Source of the DNA: Trametopsis cervina
Taxonomy: Eukaryota; Basidiomycota; Agaricomycetes; Polyporales; Irpicaceae
NCBI GenBank assembly: GCA_022385755.1
Contig: MU278350.1
Location: 820,905-884,904 of the forward strand
Length of the DNA: 64,000 nt
Reading direction: 5' to 3'
Part shown: positions 23,292 to 34,673 of the stretch, piece by piece
Position numbering within the stretch: position 1 is the first letter of the stretch
Layout: the number at the start of each line of letters is the position of its first letter
Notes under the pieces: model-generated
The model's input: the letters and a program-made list of their open reading frames with translations, nothing else
What the model was told of the DNA's origin: nothing
The model's database searches: none
Position numbers and translations under genes: made by a program

Positions 23292-26200
23292 CATCGCAGC
23301 ACTCGTGGTCCCATTCATTGCTGCACACAAGTGACATGTTTGTTCTAGTCACAGTCCTTGTCCCCCTCGAGGGGTGACATGCTCTCTCAGTGACACGGCT
23401 CAGTGACTCTTCTGGCTTCTCCTTGGCGCGCGTGATAGATCTCCGAGGAGAGCTCACCCTCTTTCATCACACTTGCAGCCATCACAGACAGTCATGAATA
23501 TTCGAGGTGCGTAGATACATTGCCGTGACACCCACTCACCTTCCTCCTTTCCCCCCGGAAGCCGGCCTGTCACATCTAGCCCGCTGCGAAACCCAGATCT
23601 TGCCATAATGGGACTGCTTCGCCAAAGGATCCACCGCAGTTGACGTCTCGGGCGCCTCGTGTTGCCTACCATTCATTCTCTGTGGCCCACACCGTCTGCT
23701 GCACGTCCTCTCCCCCCTTGGCCTTAGTGTGCGCCCTAGCGTGCGGTGCCCAGCGTGAGTGCAAGCAACATTGAGAGAACGAGCAAGCCAGCCCACTCAC
23801 CGCGTTGTGCTGCTGCCAGGTCATTAGTCGCGATCGCGTCCTCGGCAAGCGCCCACGCGCGCATTAGAGCTCCGCGAACTACACTCCGGTGATCCCGGCG
23901 AATCAACATTGAATGCCAGACCGACCCTTTGCGCCGTTGAGTAACGACGTAAGTAACGAGCTCTGCAGCCCGCGCGACGCTGCAGCCACTAGCCCCCTCG
24001 CGCCCTCGCTGCAGCCCTCTCGTATCCTACTCAACCCCCGCGTTTTTCGCGATCCACGTCGCCCCGGCGGCAGACAAGGGCGAGCCGCGTTGGTGGCTCG
24101 CTAAACCCTGTCCCGCGACGACGACTCTAAAGGTTTCTGCCTCGCGTCTTCTTCTTCAATCCCTCCCATCTCTCCTGCTGTCCTGCGCCGGACCAAGACG
24201 TGGGGCAACACCACCACGCCCCGTCACACCAACACCAAAAATGTCACGCTCGACTCTCCCGCGCCCTCGTTTGATTAGCCTCGCTGCGCCCCTTCACTGG
24301 CCAACGCCCCAGCAAACCGAACCGCCGCACGCACGCTCCAGTCCACCGCGTCGCGCATCCGCCACGCGTGACCCAAATACCGCTGCTGCGACCGCAGATC
24401 GTCCTGCGAAAGACACGTAAAACCGCGTAAACCAGTACGTCCTCGCACCCGAACCAGGGTCGTCGCGCCATCTGCGGTTCCGCCCTGTTTGCCTCGCACG
24501 CTCGCTCACCCCCAACAGAGATCATGCATGCGGCAGAACGAGCTCTCCCGATCTCTCAGATCGCAGGCTGTGCCATCCACATCTGCTTGCCACACAATAC
24601 AATTCCAATGCAATACAATACAGTACTCTCCTCGGTGCGCTTCCCGTCACAAATCAATCCGTATCGTATGTCGTCATGCTGCGCTCCCTCTCCTCCTCTC
24701 TCCTCTCTCTCTGATTCTTCCTCCTGCTGTATGATCCCAACTGGCAGCTCGCACGGTCCCCGCGTCTTCTCGCTATCTGCCAAATCTCTGCTCGCTTTCC
24801 GATCGAACCGCGCAGAACGTCTGCGGCGGCCCCCATCGTTCATCCTCGCCTCGCCTCGTCCCGTCTGATACCTTCTGTTCGTCGTACGCCACTCCGGCAT
24901 CGCCTCCTCGTCCGCTGATTATCACTGCCCACCTCCGAACCTAACACACGCTCCAGAATAATCAGCGGTGCACCTCGACCATTTGATCGTCGTCTACCTT
25001 CTGCTCAGATCTCCTCCTCTCGGGATGAACGTGCGGCGCACCCCCGTCACGACGGCGAAGCTCGCAACGAGTCCTTCGCACGATGGGCACCGCCGGCTCC
25101 ATCTTTGAATTTGAACTCTCCCATCTCTCCATCGCTCGTTCTCGCCCGAGCTCCATCGTTTTAATTATCGACAGCCTCGCGGCGGAGCGCCGTCCACCTT
25201 CGGATCACGTCCTCGGGCTGCCTAAGCACCTCACCTCCCCACAGAGCACACAGCCAGAGGCACACCGGTGACTCTTGCACCGCGTCACATAACGACACCG
25301 CTCGACAGCTCTCGTTATTTATTTATTACTTCCTATTGGCAATGGCAAAAGCGAGCGAGCGAGAGAACAAAAATAAAAGCGTATAGCGTCACGGACGACG
25401 TAGGACGTAAATTTCCAACCACCCGTCCACATCTACACCTTCTCCCCCTGCCCACGATACGACACGTCCGCAAGCAACCGAGCGAGCGGCGCATTTCAAA
25501 CACCGCTCGTCCCCGTCCCACATCCCTTGTCCTGCCCTGCGCGCACAGACACGTACACGGCGAGCCCAGACCGTGCGCAGGGCCACAGAAAACCACGGAC
25601 GGGCCAGGGATGCAACAACAACAACAACAGCAACACGGAGCGGCGGTGGCTCGAGCTTGCTAACACCCGCGGGCCCGTGCCCGTGTCCGTGCGAGGCAGG
25701 CAGGCACCACCGTTTTTTCTCCCTGGAACCAAACTCAAAACTAAAAACTTCTGCAGCTGCGTTTCTGCATTCCATTTTCTGGGTTCTGCAGATTGACGGG
25801 CTGACGGGCTGATGTGTACTTGGGGGTAGTGTTTTTTTTGAAAGTCAGCTGTGGGCACGTGTATCTATCTGCCTGCTGAGATGGCCACAGGCCGAAGGGA
25901 CGTTCGGTCGGTCCCACGGATACGCGGATACACGGGCACGAGGGACGCTCGCTGAGCTGGCAGCATCACCGCGTGATTGCATGACATCTCTCCTCTATCT
26001 GTTCCATCTGCGCATTTTGCGGCCGGGGGTGTGGGAGGAAAGGCTAGGTGTGTATTGTGTTGCGTGGGGTGCTGCGGTAAGGGCTTATCGCTGTTTTTCT
26101 TCTTTCTTTGCATCTCTCCTGTTCAACGGCTCGGTTCTCACCACGTCGTGTTCGTGTTAGGCTTCCCTGCGATTGGGCTGCGATATCTGTGTTCGAACGT

Positions 26201-29020
26201 TGGAACGCGGCTGCGCAGGCAGACCCGAACCCAAACCCAAGGAGTTGCGTATCCCCCTCGGGCTAGCACCCAGCTGCTTCTCCTCTCCTCGAGCACTCCT
26301 CTCTTATCGACTCGGACAACGTCCCGGGGCCTACCGCCCCGTTTCGTCTCATTCTTCATTCTTTATTCTCATTCTCATATCTTGTTATTCATTGTTGTCC
26401 AACTAATGGATATACACACGGACACACCCGCCGTCAGAACCCTAAACAAATTCTCATCCGCATCTCCGCTCGAGACGACACACGAACGTTGATAGTCATA
26501 GTCACACAATCACACGGGACCCTCCCCTCCCTGCGTTCTTGCGCACGCGTGTCCAACAAAGGGTCCCCGCACACCTCCCCTCCCTCACGCCTAGCCCATT
26601 CTCGGAACGCACATCATATCCAATACCCAATATCCCACACACACACACCCCATCACTCACCCATCATTGCATTGTCGTTGCACATGCCACGACACAACAC
26701 ACACACCCCGACCCGACCGCCTTAATATACGGAAGGTGGTGGAGGAAAGATGGAAAAATGCTCAGACAGCGGGACCCTTTGCGTCCGTCTGCCCAGCCCT
26801 CATCTTAGCACCTTCGTCGAATTCCGCGCCTTCGATTCGATTCGACTCTCCAGCCCTCGTGTTTCCGCCGGTCGGGCAGTAGGCTGTTCGACACCTCCAT
26901 CGGACATCGCTGTTGACAACATCCGTTGCCCGCGTTGTTTCTGACTGTTGCTGTCTCTCTGTCTGCACATCTCCAGCCCACCGGTCGGACGCCCTTCTCC
27001 ACCTGCACGCCCCCGTGATATCGAACGTCTCCACCCGAGGCGACTATGGCCCTGTTGCGCGACGTAGATCGCGCCCGGTGGCGGGCTGCACTGGCCGCGT
27101 AGCTGGCGCGGACATACGCCACTGCACCAAGCACGAACGGCTTAGATCCCTCTCATTGGATTCACTAGCCCCGTGTGCCGTGCGCCTCATACATCACACA
27201 CCTCGGTGCTCATCATCATCATCAATGTACGGAGTAAAGAAAAATACAATTTTTGCTATATCACACCGATCTACTCTCGCAAATTAAACACATTAAAATG
27301 CGCCGTTCCGAGCGACAGGCAGACAGACGGACGGACGGACTGGAGGAAGCCGCAGACAGCCCAAAGCCGCCTCTGCTCGTGTGCCTCTGCGCGGTTGTGT
27401 CGTACGAAACGAGGTACGCGAGCGGGAGCGGGAGCCCGTCAGAAGGGCAGCAGCTTTTCGACGCAACGTCCATGCAAGCAGCCGCGCGACGACGCCCACC
27501 GGACTCGGAGAGTGGGGTGTGGAAACACGCTTTAATGCGAGGGCTCGTGATTAATCAGGCCTCCTCCTACAGCATACACGCACAATGACAATAGCAATGA
27601 CACACGATAACACGAGACGGTTTGATACGGGCCAACATTCAGTCTAACACATCAATTAGATTTGCATCTAACACTGCACTTGCAGGATCCACGTGGTTGG
27701 CCAACCGGCGGCGGAGCGGGAGAAAAAGGAGGGGAGGGAAGGAGTCGAGGCACCATCCTTCCCTTCCTCCTCCTGTACAGCATACAGCATCACAGCATAC
27801 AGTATTTCATTCCTTATTTTTCATTTCATTTCATCTTCGGTCCGCCGTGCTGATCTGATAAGCTCTCCCTTCTCCCTCCCCCTCTGCGCCCCCATCTCTC
27901 CTTCTTCCTTCTTCTCATTCTTCGCGCTCGCGTTCTCCCACACGCGTCGGTTTACAGAGACGTGCTGACGCATCGCCCGAGCATAGGCACGCATCCTCGG
28001 GGCGAGCGAGCGAGCGATGCCGATATGACGAACGACGACGACAGTGAATATCAGACACCCGTGTCACGGCTCGTCGGGCGGTGTCCCAGTGGCCTTCTTT
28101 CGTGATTATCTGGGAAGCGCAATCCGCATCTGTGCGTGGTTGTCGAGGAAGAAGCTGAGATGCGCACATCCCTGTGTACCAGCCGCGCCGCTCGTGACCA
28201 CCGCGACGAACAGCACTGTGCCCGAGCGGCGGTGTGCCGCCCGCAGCGCAGGGCGGCGCGTGAGCCCATTGGTTCGGGCGAGCTAAAACATACAAAGTTG
28301 CGTGCCGAGGGTTGTGCCAGAGTGTGACTGACAGAGTGGGTGCGGCTCGGAGGCCGATCACGGGACGTCCTCCGGGCCCCAGTGCCTGGGGGGAGGCAGC
28401 CCTGCAGAAGCAGACAAGCAGACGAGCGTTTGGAGCGTGAACAACGCGCAGACGATCAGAGTTTCGAACGTACAGTATGTTCTTTCTTTCTGTCAAACGC
28501 TGTGACAGCGGCCGAGTTTGGCGTGTCCGATGCCCTTTTTGTTTGTTGCACATGTGACGGGAATTGGAATTTACGCTGGGGAGCTGCCGGTTTTGGGAGG
28601 TTGCGTTGATGGGGTGGTGTTGTGTTTATTTGTATTTCAGCGTATATCTGTGTAGGTTTGGCTTTCCAGGCGTATGGTTGGTTGATTGATTCCACTGCGT
28701 CTGTCCGGCCGGCGTGGCGAATGGAGCCGGGGTTTGTGTGATGGATTGCTTCTGTGTGAGCGTGACTGGACGATCAAACGGCAAGCTTCGCGGGAGCAGA
28801 GGCGTGTGGTGACTGCAGCCGTGGGGGCGAGCCGACACGTGTGTGCAGAGCTGGATGGTACAAAGGGCGAGCCCGCCAGCGAGCGATTCGCGACGCGGAG
28901 CTGCACGCACGTATGCCCCTACGCCGGGGTTCTTGCGGATGGCCCTGCGAAGCGAGTCGCGGCGCGTCGAGGAGCGTGTCAGGTAGTCTTCGCATCGGGG
29001 CTAGCGTGCATGATCACACC

Positions 29021-29050
29021 CAGTCCAGTCCAGTCCAGTTCAGTTCAGTA
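29021..29050. repeat. Pentanucleotide tandem repeat
   Basis: A short array of CAGTC units changing to CAGTT units, in non-coding DNA. No coding context. Confidence 0.7.
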
Positions 29051-29727
29051 GCATCAGCATTGAACTGTAGCAGCAGCAACAGAGCGGCGGCACACACAAA
29101 CACAACACTGAATGCAAACCGAAGCCGGATGAGAAGCACGCTGGTGGGAGAAAGAGCCGCCGCCCCCTGGAAGTTTGATGGGAGGAAGATCTAAGTGCGC
29201 ATCGATATCTCTTACTTACACGTTAAAAGTGCTCCACAGCGTCTGATGTAATTCAATCGGCGGTCGGTGCGTTTGACTGTTCCAGATCTCGTCCGGTTCC
29301 TCCTCCCACCACACGAACCCTTGTTCATTGACAACTCTCTGGCGCTGCGCAGACTGCGTGCCGGGGAACATATCGCAGGCCCCTCCCACACTCGCAGCAT
29401 GTCGCTCCCGTCAATAGACCCTCGCCGTCCCTCGCCGCTTCGTGGCCAGCTGTCTGTTCGCCTTTACGTCCTCTCCGTCCATCCGTCTGTCTCTGTAGCT
29501 CGCCGGGGACGCAGAGTGGGTCCAAGAGTGCTGCATCCTCCGCGGACATTCGACACGCCAGCTCAGCTATCCGAGCCCGCCGTACACGGTGTCGAGCAAC
29601 CCTCGAGCTAGTGCTCGCCACCCGTCAGGTTCGTCTCGTCCGCGGGACATGTGCTCCGATCCGTCCCAGCCGGGACACTCAACACGGCGGTGGCGACTGC
29701 TACATGTCATCCACGACAAACGGAGAC

Positions 29728-29770
29728 AGAGACGCACCTAGAGACGCACCACCCAGAGACGCACCAGCCA
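29728..29770. repeat. Short tandem repeat, GAGACGCACC-type units
   Basis: Three near-identical copies of (A)GAGACGCACC separated by a few bases, in non-coding GC-rich DNA. Confidence 0.6.
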
Positions 29771-30176
29771 GACAATGTGACAGCGGTCACGGCGCACGGA
29801 ACCCGAACCGCACCATATGGCTCCCTCATCGATGCATTGTCCTCGCGAGGGCATCACATCGACCCCTGGCTACCTCTCCCCAGGCGTCTTCCATCCATCT
29901 AAACACCTTGTTTCTTTGACCACCGCCGGAAGACAAGCCGCTGAGAAGTGCCACAGAACATCGGTCACGGTACGTTCGGGATTACACCATCGCGGTTCAT
30001 GTCAGCTTCAGCTTAGCCTCGCCTTCCTACTATTTCCACCAGCACACTGCCGTCCCATCCCATCCTGCCATAAACATAAATATTCAATACACTACACCAT
30101 TTACTCCCAATCAGAAACACACCACCAACGCCACAGACACTCACCTGTTGTTTCGTTAATCCTAGGCCACCGCGGC

Positions 30177-31241
30177 CTACCTCACCACCGCATCACCCCA
30201 CCGCCCGACCCACCACCGGCACATCCCCTTGCGCACGCCCAACGCCTCGCGGTCGAGCCCGCCCCCGCTCACAGGCAGCTCGCCCTTCCACACGGCATCG
30301 TCCTCGTCTGCGCCCTCCTCCCACTCCAAGCCACGCTCGACGCCCAGCTCGAGGAAACGCGCGCACACGGCCTCGGGAGTGTACTTGCCTGCCGCAACAT
30401 ACGTCCGTGCCGAGGACGTGCGCGCGAGAAGCGCAGTAAGCGAGTCGAGCAGCACGTCGTGCGACGCATCGAAATGGAGCAGGTCGGACAGGATCACGAC
30501 GTCGAAAGCGCGTGTAGCAGAAACTTCTCTGTGCACAACGTCAACATTTTCCCAACACGCAAGAAATTGTGTATATTCATATATACTCACAAAAGCGGAC
30601 CGACGTCCTTGCCCCATTCAAACCCGACGCAGTGCACAGTCGCAACATCCGAAAAATGCGCTCGATTCCTTGCGACGTTCGCGCGCAGATTCCCGAGGAT
30701 AATCTCGTCCGGGTAGTCGGTGATAACCACCACCGAGGGCGGCGCATCAAGCGTAGCCGCAAGCAACGTCGGCAGCGCGCAGCCCGCGCCGAGCTCAACG
30801 ACTGCCGCGCGCGCTCCGTCAGCACCGGCATGCAACGACGACGTCGGCCCTCACCTGACTTTCCGGCGAGCGGCACCAGCCCGCGCTCGATGCGCTCCGC
30901 GAGCAAAAGCGACGGGGAGAACAGGTGGTCTGCGAGGAGCGTGTTCGCCTTTCCATGTGTGCGCGTATTATTTCGCGTGCAGGGTATAATACGAACAGAG
31001 GGGGGTAGGTGTGATGAGTTAATGCGGGGGCGAACAGGCACTCCGAGGGGGACGGTGCGTTACCTTGCCTTCCTGCGCGGACGAGTGAGCTACAGTGTGC
31101 GACGCAGGGAGGAGAAGCGAGGGAGCGCGCCTTGGGTGCTGTGCTGAGCACGAGTGGGCCGTATCGTATCGTATCGTCTTCGACGCGCTCGTCGCCGTAC
31201 AGCGCGACAGTGTCCCCGAGGACGTCGTCCAAATCCATCAT
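30177..31241 (-). CDS. EFM7: EFM7-type protein N-terminal and lysine methyltransferase
   Basis: Seven-beta-strand SAM-dependent methyltransferase of the EFM7 (Nnt1) group, which in yeast methylates the N-terminus and a lysine of elongation factor eEF1A. Motif I is VVELGAGCALPTLLAA, followed by VVITDYPDEIILGNLRANV, FEWGKDVGPLL and the post-motif AFDVVILSDLLHFDASH. The ATG at 31241 starts MMDLDDVLGDTVALYGDE. Introns 2 and 3 are clear (GTGAGG...GGCAG; GTGAGT...CACAG). Intron 1 is a problem: the coding sequence should run from ...LSTAPK to ANTLLADHLFSP (acceptor at 30949), but no GT donor in the right phase is seen near 31120; the good-looking GTAACG donor at about 31064 is out of phase. Codon use is much more GC-rich than in the genes of the flanking blocks. 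The family call is secure despite the uncertain first junction. Confidence 0.84.
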
Positions 31242-32139
31242 CGAATCGAATCGAATCGCTGTACAGAATCCAAAAAAACCTCCCCGTTAGGACGTCTATG
31301 AAACGTCGTACGCAGTTCGAGCATGTACCTCTTCTTCTACCTATCTTAGTAACTGAGCACCAATTACAGATAGTGCCGTTTCGTACAAAACCCGCGGTGG
31401 ACGTTCGTTGATTGACGTGATCGTGAACGACGGACGATGGGATGACAACTCAAAATCGCGCTGATGAAGCGTCTATCGGGTCAGCGTGCGCCACGTGGCA
31501 CGGATCACGATACGACGCGCTGTTCGATCGCGTCTGTGTCACGTGGTGCGCGGAGGTGTGATTGTCGCGTCTGCTTGCGCTCATTTGAAGCATTCGCCGT
31601 TATCCTCCATCGTACTCTCCCGCGGCAGAAGAAGCATGCGTGTCAGAGCCAGCGCACGAGTTAAGCGGGGGCGACATGGACCCCGGAGCTGCCAGTAACG
31701 AGATGAAAGCGTTCTGCTGGCAACGCGAGCTGCAGGTGCACACCAGATGGTCAACCTTGTCAGTCGCCCATCGACGCGTCGACACGTGCACGGACGAAGA
31801 AACTACCGGCCGTAACCCATAGGGGCATATTTCGCGGACCCTCGTCTCCCCGTCGGGGAGACGGACCTGCACAAACAAGACTCCTACTAGTCAGCTATCT
31901 ACTCCTACCCTCTACACGCAAAGAAGCAACACTCACGGGCTTCGACCTCCCAGACAGCACCAGCAAACACGGCTGCACCGCCGGAGGCTGGCCAGACCTC
32001 AGGCACTGCAGACGTGCCTCGCTGGGCTGTCATCCCTCCTCCCCCTCCTCCTTGTTTCTTTTGTAGGAGTTGGATCTGAAGTATGGAAGGCGGGTGAGCG
32101 GGAACAGCGGTACATGTACATTGTCACGAGCTCATAAGG
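31242..32139. other. Intergenic upstream of EFM7
   Basis: Contains (GAATC)3 directly upstream of the EFM7 ATG, a perfect palindrome at 31843-31863, and a possible tiny two-exon minus-strand gene (ATG at 32033, stop near 31760, about 70 codons) that I do not accept as an annotation because nothing but splice signals supports it. Confidence 0.45.
31843..31863. repeat. Perfect 21-bp palindrome
   Basis: Arms CGTCTCCCCG and CGGGGAGACG are exact reverse complements around a single central T. Could be a protein-binding site or a hairpin in a transcript. Confidence 0.8.
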
Positions 32140-34050
32140 ATAACGAGAAGCCACGAGAAGCCACGAAACTCGCAACCGCCGATACACGAAATCCCGGGGG
32201 GATCAAGCCCTCCGTCGGGCATCGGACGGTTTCCTCCCTTTCATCTACAGTCCTCCTTCGCCTATACGCACCGTTTTGAACCGAGGAGAGCCGAGCGATG
32301 TTTGTGGTGTACCGACCTGTGAAGACGAGCAAACGTTAGCGGGGAGGGGCGACTGGCACCCCTCGTACAATGGGGAGACACATAGACCGAGCGCAGACAC
32401 GGAGTTGGAAAGAATTACACCGGAAAGCAGGAGTTGGGTTCATGTTCCCTCGAATCTGCTCATCCGGCCTACCTATGCTTGCGGTCCTAGGGTCCTGAGG
32501 CAGTCGGCCGTAATTCTATCTTGCCCTCGGTTCCTCGTTGTTTGCCTGGAGAAAATAAAAATGAAGTGCCAAAAACATCGAGCCACAACCGCCAATGCTC
32601 GACGTCCCAGGGGGATCAGACCCTCAGTCGAGCACCGGACGGCTTCCTCCCTATTATCACGAGTCCTCCCTCGCCTATACGTACCGTACCGAGCCGAGCG
32701 CGACGTTGGTGGTGTACCGACCTATGAATACGAAGAGTAAAGGTTAGCTGGAGAAGCGACTAGCGCCCTCAAGAATAGCGGGATAGCAGCGGTACAGACA
32801 GACCGAGCACAGGCACGGGATACGAAAGAAACAAGCACCGGAAAGCAGGAGTTGGGTTCATGTACCCTCGAATCTGCTCATCCGGCCTACCTGCGTGTGC
32901 GTCCTGGGATCCTAGGTGGTAGGCCATGAATCTATCTTGTCTTCGGTTCCTCGTTGTCTCCCTGAAGAAAAGAAAAGAAGAAGGTCAACACGAACATACG
33001 AAACACCGACACATCAAACTCCAACCGCCGATACTCGACGTCCCAGGGGGATCAGACCCTCAGTCGAGCACCGAACGGCTTCCTCCCTATTATCGCTGGT
33101 CTTCCACCGCCTATACATACCGTTCCCATCCAGAGTTGCGACGCGCGACGTTTGCCGTGTACCGACCTATACATACGAAGTGTAAAGGTTAGCGTGGAGC
33201 GACTAGCACCCCTCAAACCCGCGGGAGAAGGGAGACAAATAGACCGAGCACAGGCGCGGAATAAGGGAGAAATGTACACCAGAAAGCAGGAGTTGGGTTC
33301 ATGAGGCCCTCGAATCTGCTTATCCGGCCTACCTGTATTTGCGTCTCCGCGACTCCCGATGCGGTCGGCCCTGAATCTGTCGAAATGTTTCTCTGAAGCA
33401 GAAAAGGTCAGCGCAAACATACAAAGCACGCAAACATCGAACCACAACCGTCGATACTCGACATCCCAGGGGGATCAACCCTCAGTCAAGCGCCGAACGG
33501 TTTTCTCCCTTTCACTAGTCTTCCGCCACCTATACATACCGATTCCATCCAGAGTAGCGACGCGCGACGTTTGCCGTGTACCGACCTATGCATACGAAGT
33601 GTAAAGGTCAGCTGGAGGAGCGGTTAGCACCCCTCGAAACAGCGAGAGAAGGGAGATAAATACACCAGAAAGCAGGAGTTAGGTTCATGAGGCCTTCGAA
33701 TCTACTCATCCGGCCTACCTGCGTTTGCGCGCCTGGGATCCCGGGATGGTCAGCCGCGAATCTTGAGCCATGTGTCTTGCAACAATGCGCGTGAGGGTCT
33801 TGGGAGTATTTGCTGCTGTTCAATATGAATAGAACTGTAAGCGCAAGGAAGGCAATACATGCAGACATAGCCAAACCCCATCGCCCGCCACTCGACGTCC
33901 TCGGGTGATCAACCCTCAGTCTAGCGCGGAACGATGCCTCCCATTCAACATCCAGTCCCCTGCACCATATACGCACCGCACACCGACGGGTAGCCAGACG
34001 CGACGCTTGGGGGAGTGTGACCTGTGTCTGATAATGGACAGGGAAGAGGG
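32140..34050. repeat. Tandem array, five diverged copies of a ~410-440 bp unit
   Basis: The segment around GGGGGATCA...CCCTCAGTCGAGC recurs with its GATC at about 32201, 32614, 33050, 33473 and 33907 (spacing about 413, 436, 423, 434). A second anchor, CAGGAGTTGGGTTCATG, recurs at 32428, 32846, 33287 and 33673. A third, CGTGTACCGACCTATGCATACGAAG-like, follows the first in each of the inner copies. Copies are clearly related but diverged by substitutions and indels; the fifth is partial. The order and orientation are the same throughout. A plus-strand open frame of about 50 codons that includes PSVEHRTAS is partly kept in copies 1-4, but stops differ, so I call this a non-coding satellite-like array. 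Confidence 0.88.
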
Positions 34051-34673
34051 TGATCAAGCAAGACGCACGACGGTGGGGTGAAGTGAAAAGGCCGGAGGGA
34101 CGACGGAGGTGCGACGCTCAAGCAGGGTCATGACTCCCCTAACGTTGCACCTCGCGACGACCTCGCGACCATACCTGTTCATGATTATGTCCACGTTCGA
34201 GCTTGGAGGGACCGGGGGTCTTGAAGACACTGCGCGCGCAAAGGGCAAGGCCTGACATTGTGTATTGTGTTCACTCGGTGAAGGGAGGGAGCGGAGGAAC
34301 CTGTCCAGCGCATATGGTGGGAATAGAGGAAGAGAGGTGCTGGCGGACTGGGCACCGCGGGCTAGGCATATATACAAGACATCCGCGAAGTGCGGCTGAC
34401 CGTAAGTGTCACCCGCGGAGGCGGGAAGGACGTCAGCACTTCGACCTCGAGAAGCCGTCAGCCGACACACCGACTTCTGCGCTTCGAATTCTGTGCACGA
34501 TCGCAGTCGACAGGGGCTCTGGTCCTCCTGCAGGACGCTATGATTCGCAAGAGGTTGAGGAGCATGGAAACGGCGCGCGTATCGTCCCCTCAAGAGCCTC
34601 CAACCAGAGACCGAGCGGTACCATTGCGGTACTTCTCGGCTGACGTTGCGCGATCAACGATACATGTCAGTTG
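34051..34673. other. Intergenic between tandem repeats and duplicated genes
   Basis: A 180-codon minus-strand frame (34054-34593) begins at TTG and has no family motif. A TATA-like GCATATATACA sits near 34368 but leads to no convincing gene. Nothing else seen. Confidence 0.45.

Larger units (their letters stand above)
23217..30176. other. Long gene-poor, GC-rich stretch (about 7 kb)
   Basis: No gene can be supported. The stretch is GC-rich with long pyrimidine-rich runs on the plus strand (24.1-26.8 kb) and many short simple repeats: CAA units near 25.61 kb, GGAC units near 27.33 kb, AGTCC/AGTTC units at 29.03 kb, and three copies of AGAGACGCACC near 29.73 kb. Open frames up to 212 codons occur on both strands, but all look like by-products of high GC content. 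It may hold the promoter and long 5' leader of the gene starting at 23216, and possibly untranslated RNAs. Confidence 0.5.

Noticed and set aside
27915..28553. 212-codon minus-strand frame in GC-rich DNA
   Set aside because: The translation is Arg/Ala/Pro/Ser filler without a recognisable fold or family motif, and competing frames exist on both strands.
29817..30716. 299-codon plus-strand frame
   Set aside because: It runs antisense over the clear EFM7 exons; the length is a by-product of GC-rich codon use on the other strand.
32140..34050. Tandem repeats as a CRISPR array or repeat-protein gene
   Set aside because: Units of about 430 bp are far too long for CRISPR, and this is a fungal nuclear genome; the open frames are broken at different places in different copies.
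34054..34593. 179-codon minus-strand frame next to the tandem repeats
   Set aside because: It begins at TTG, shows no conserved motif and partly covers the repeat edge.
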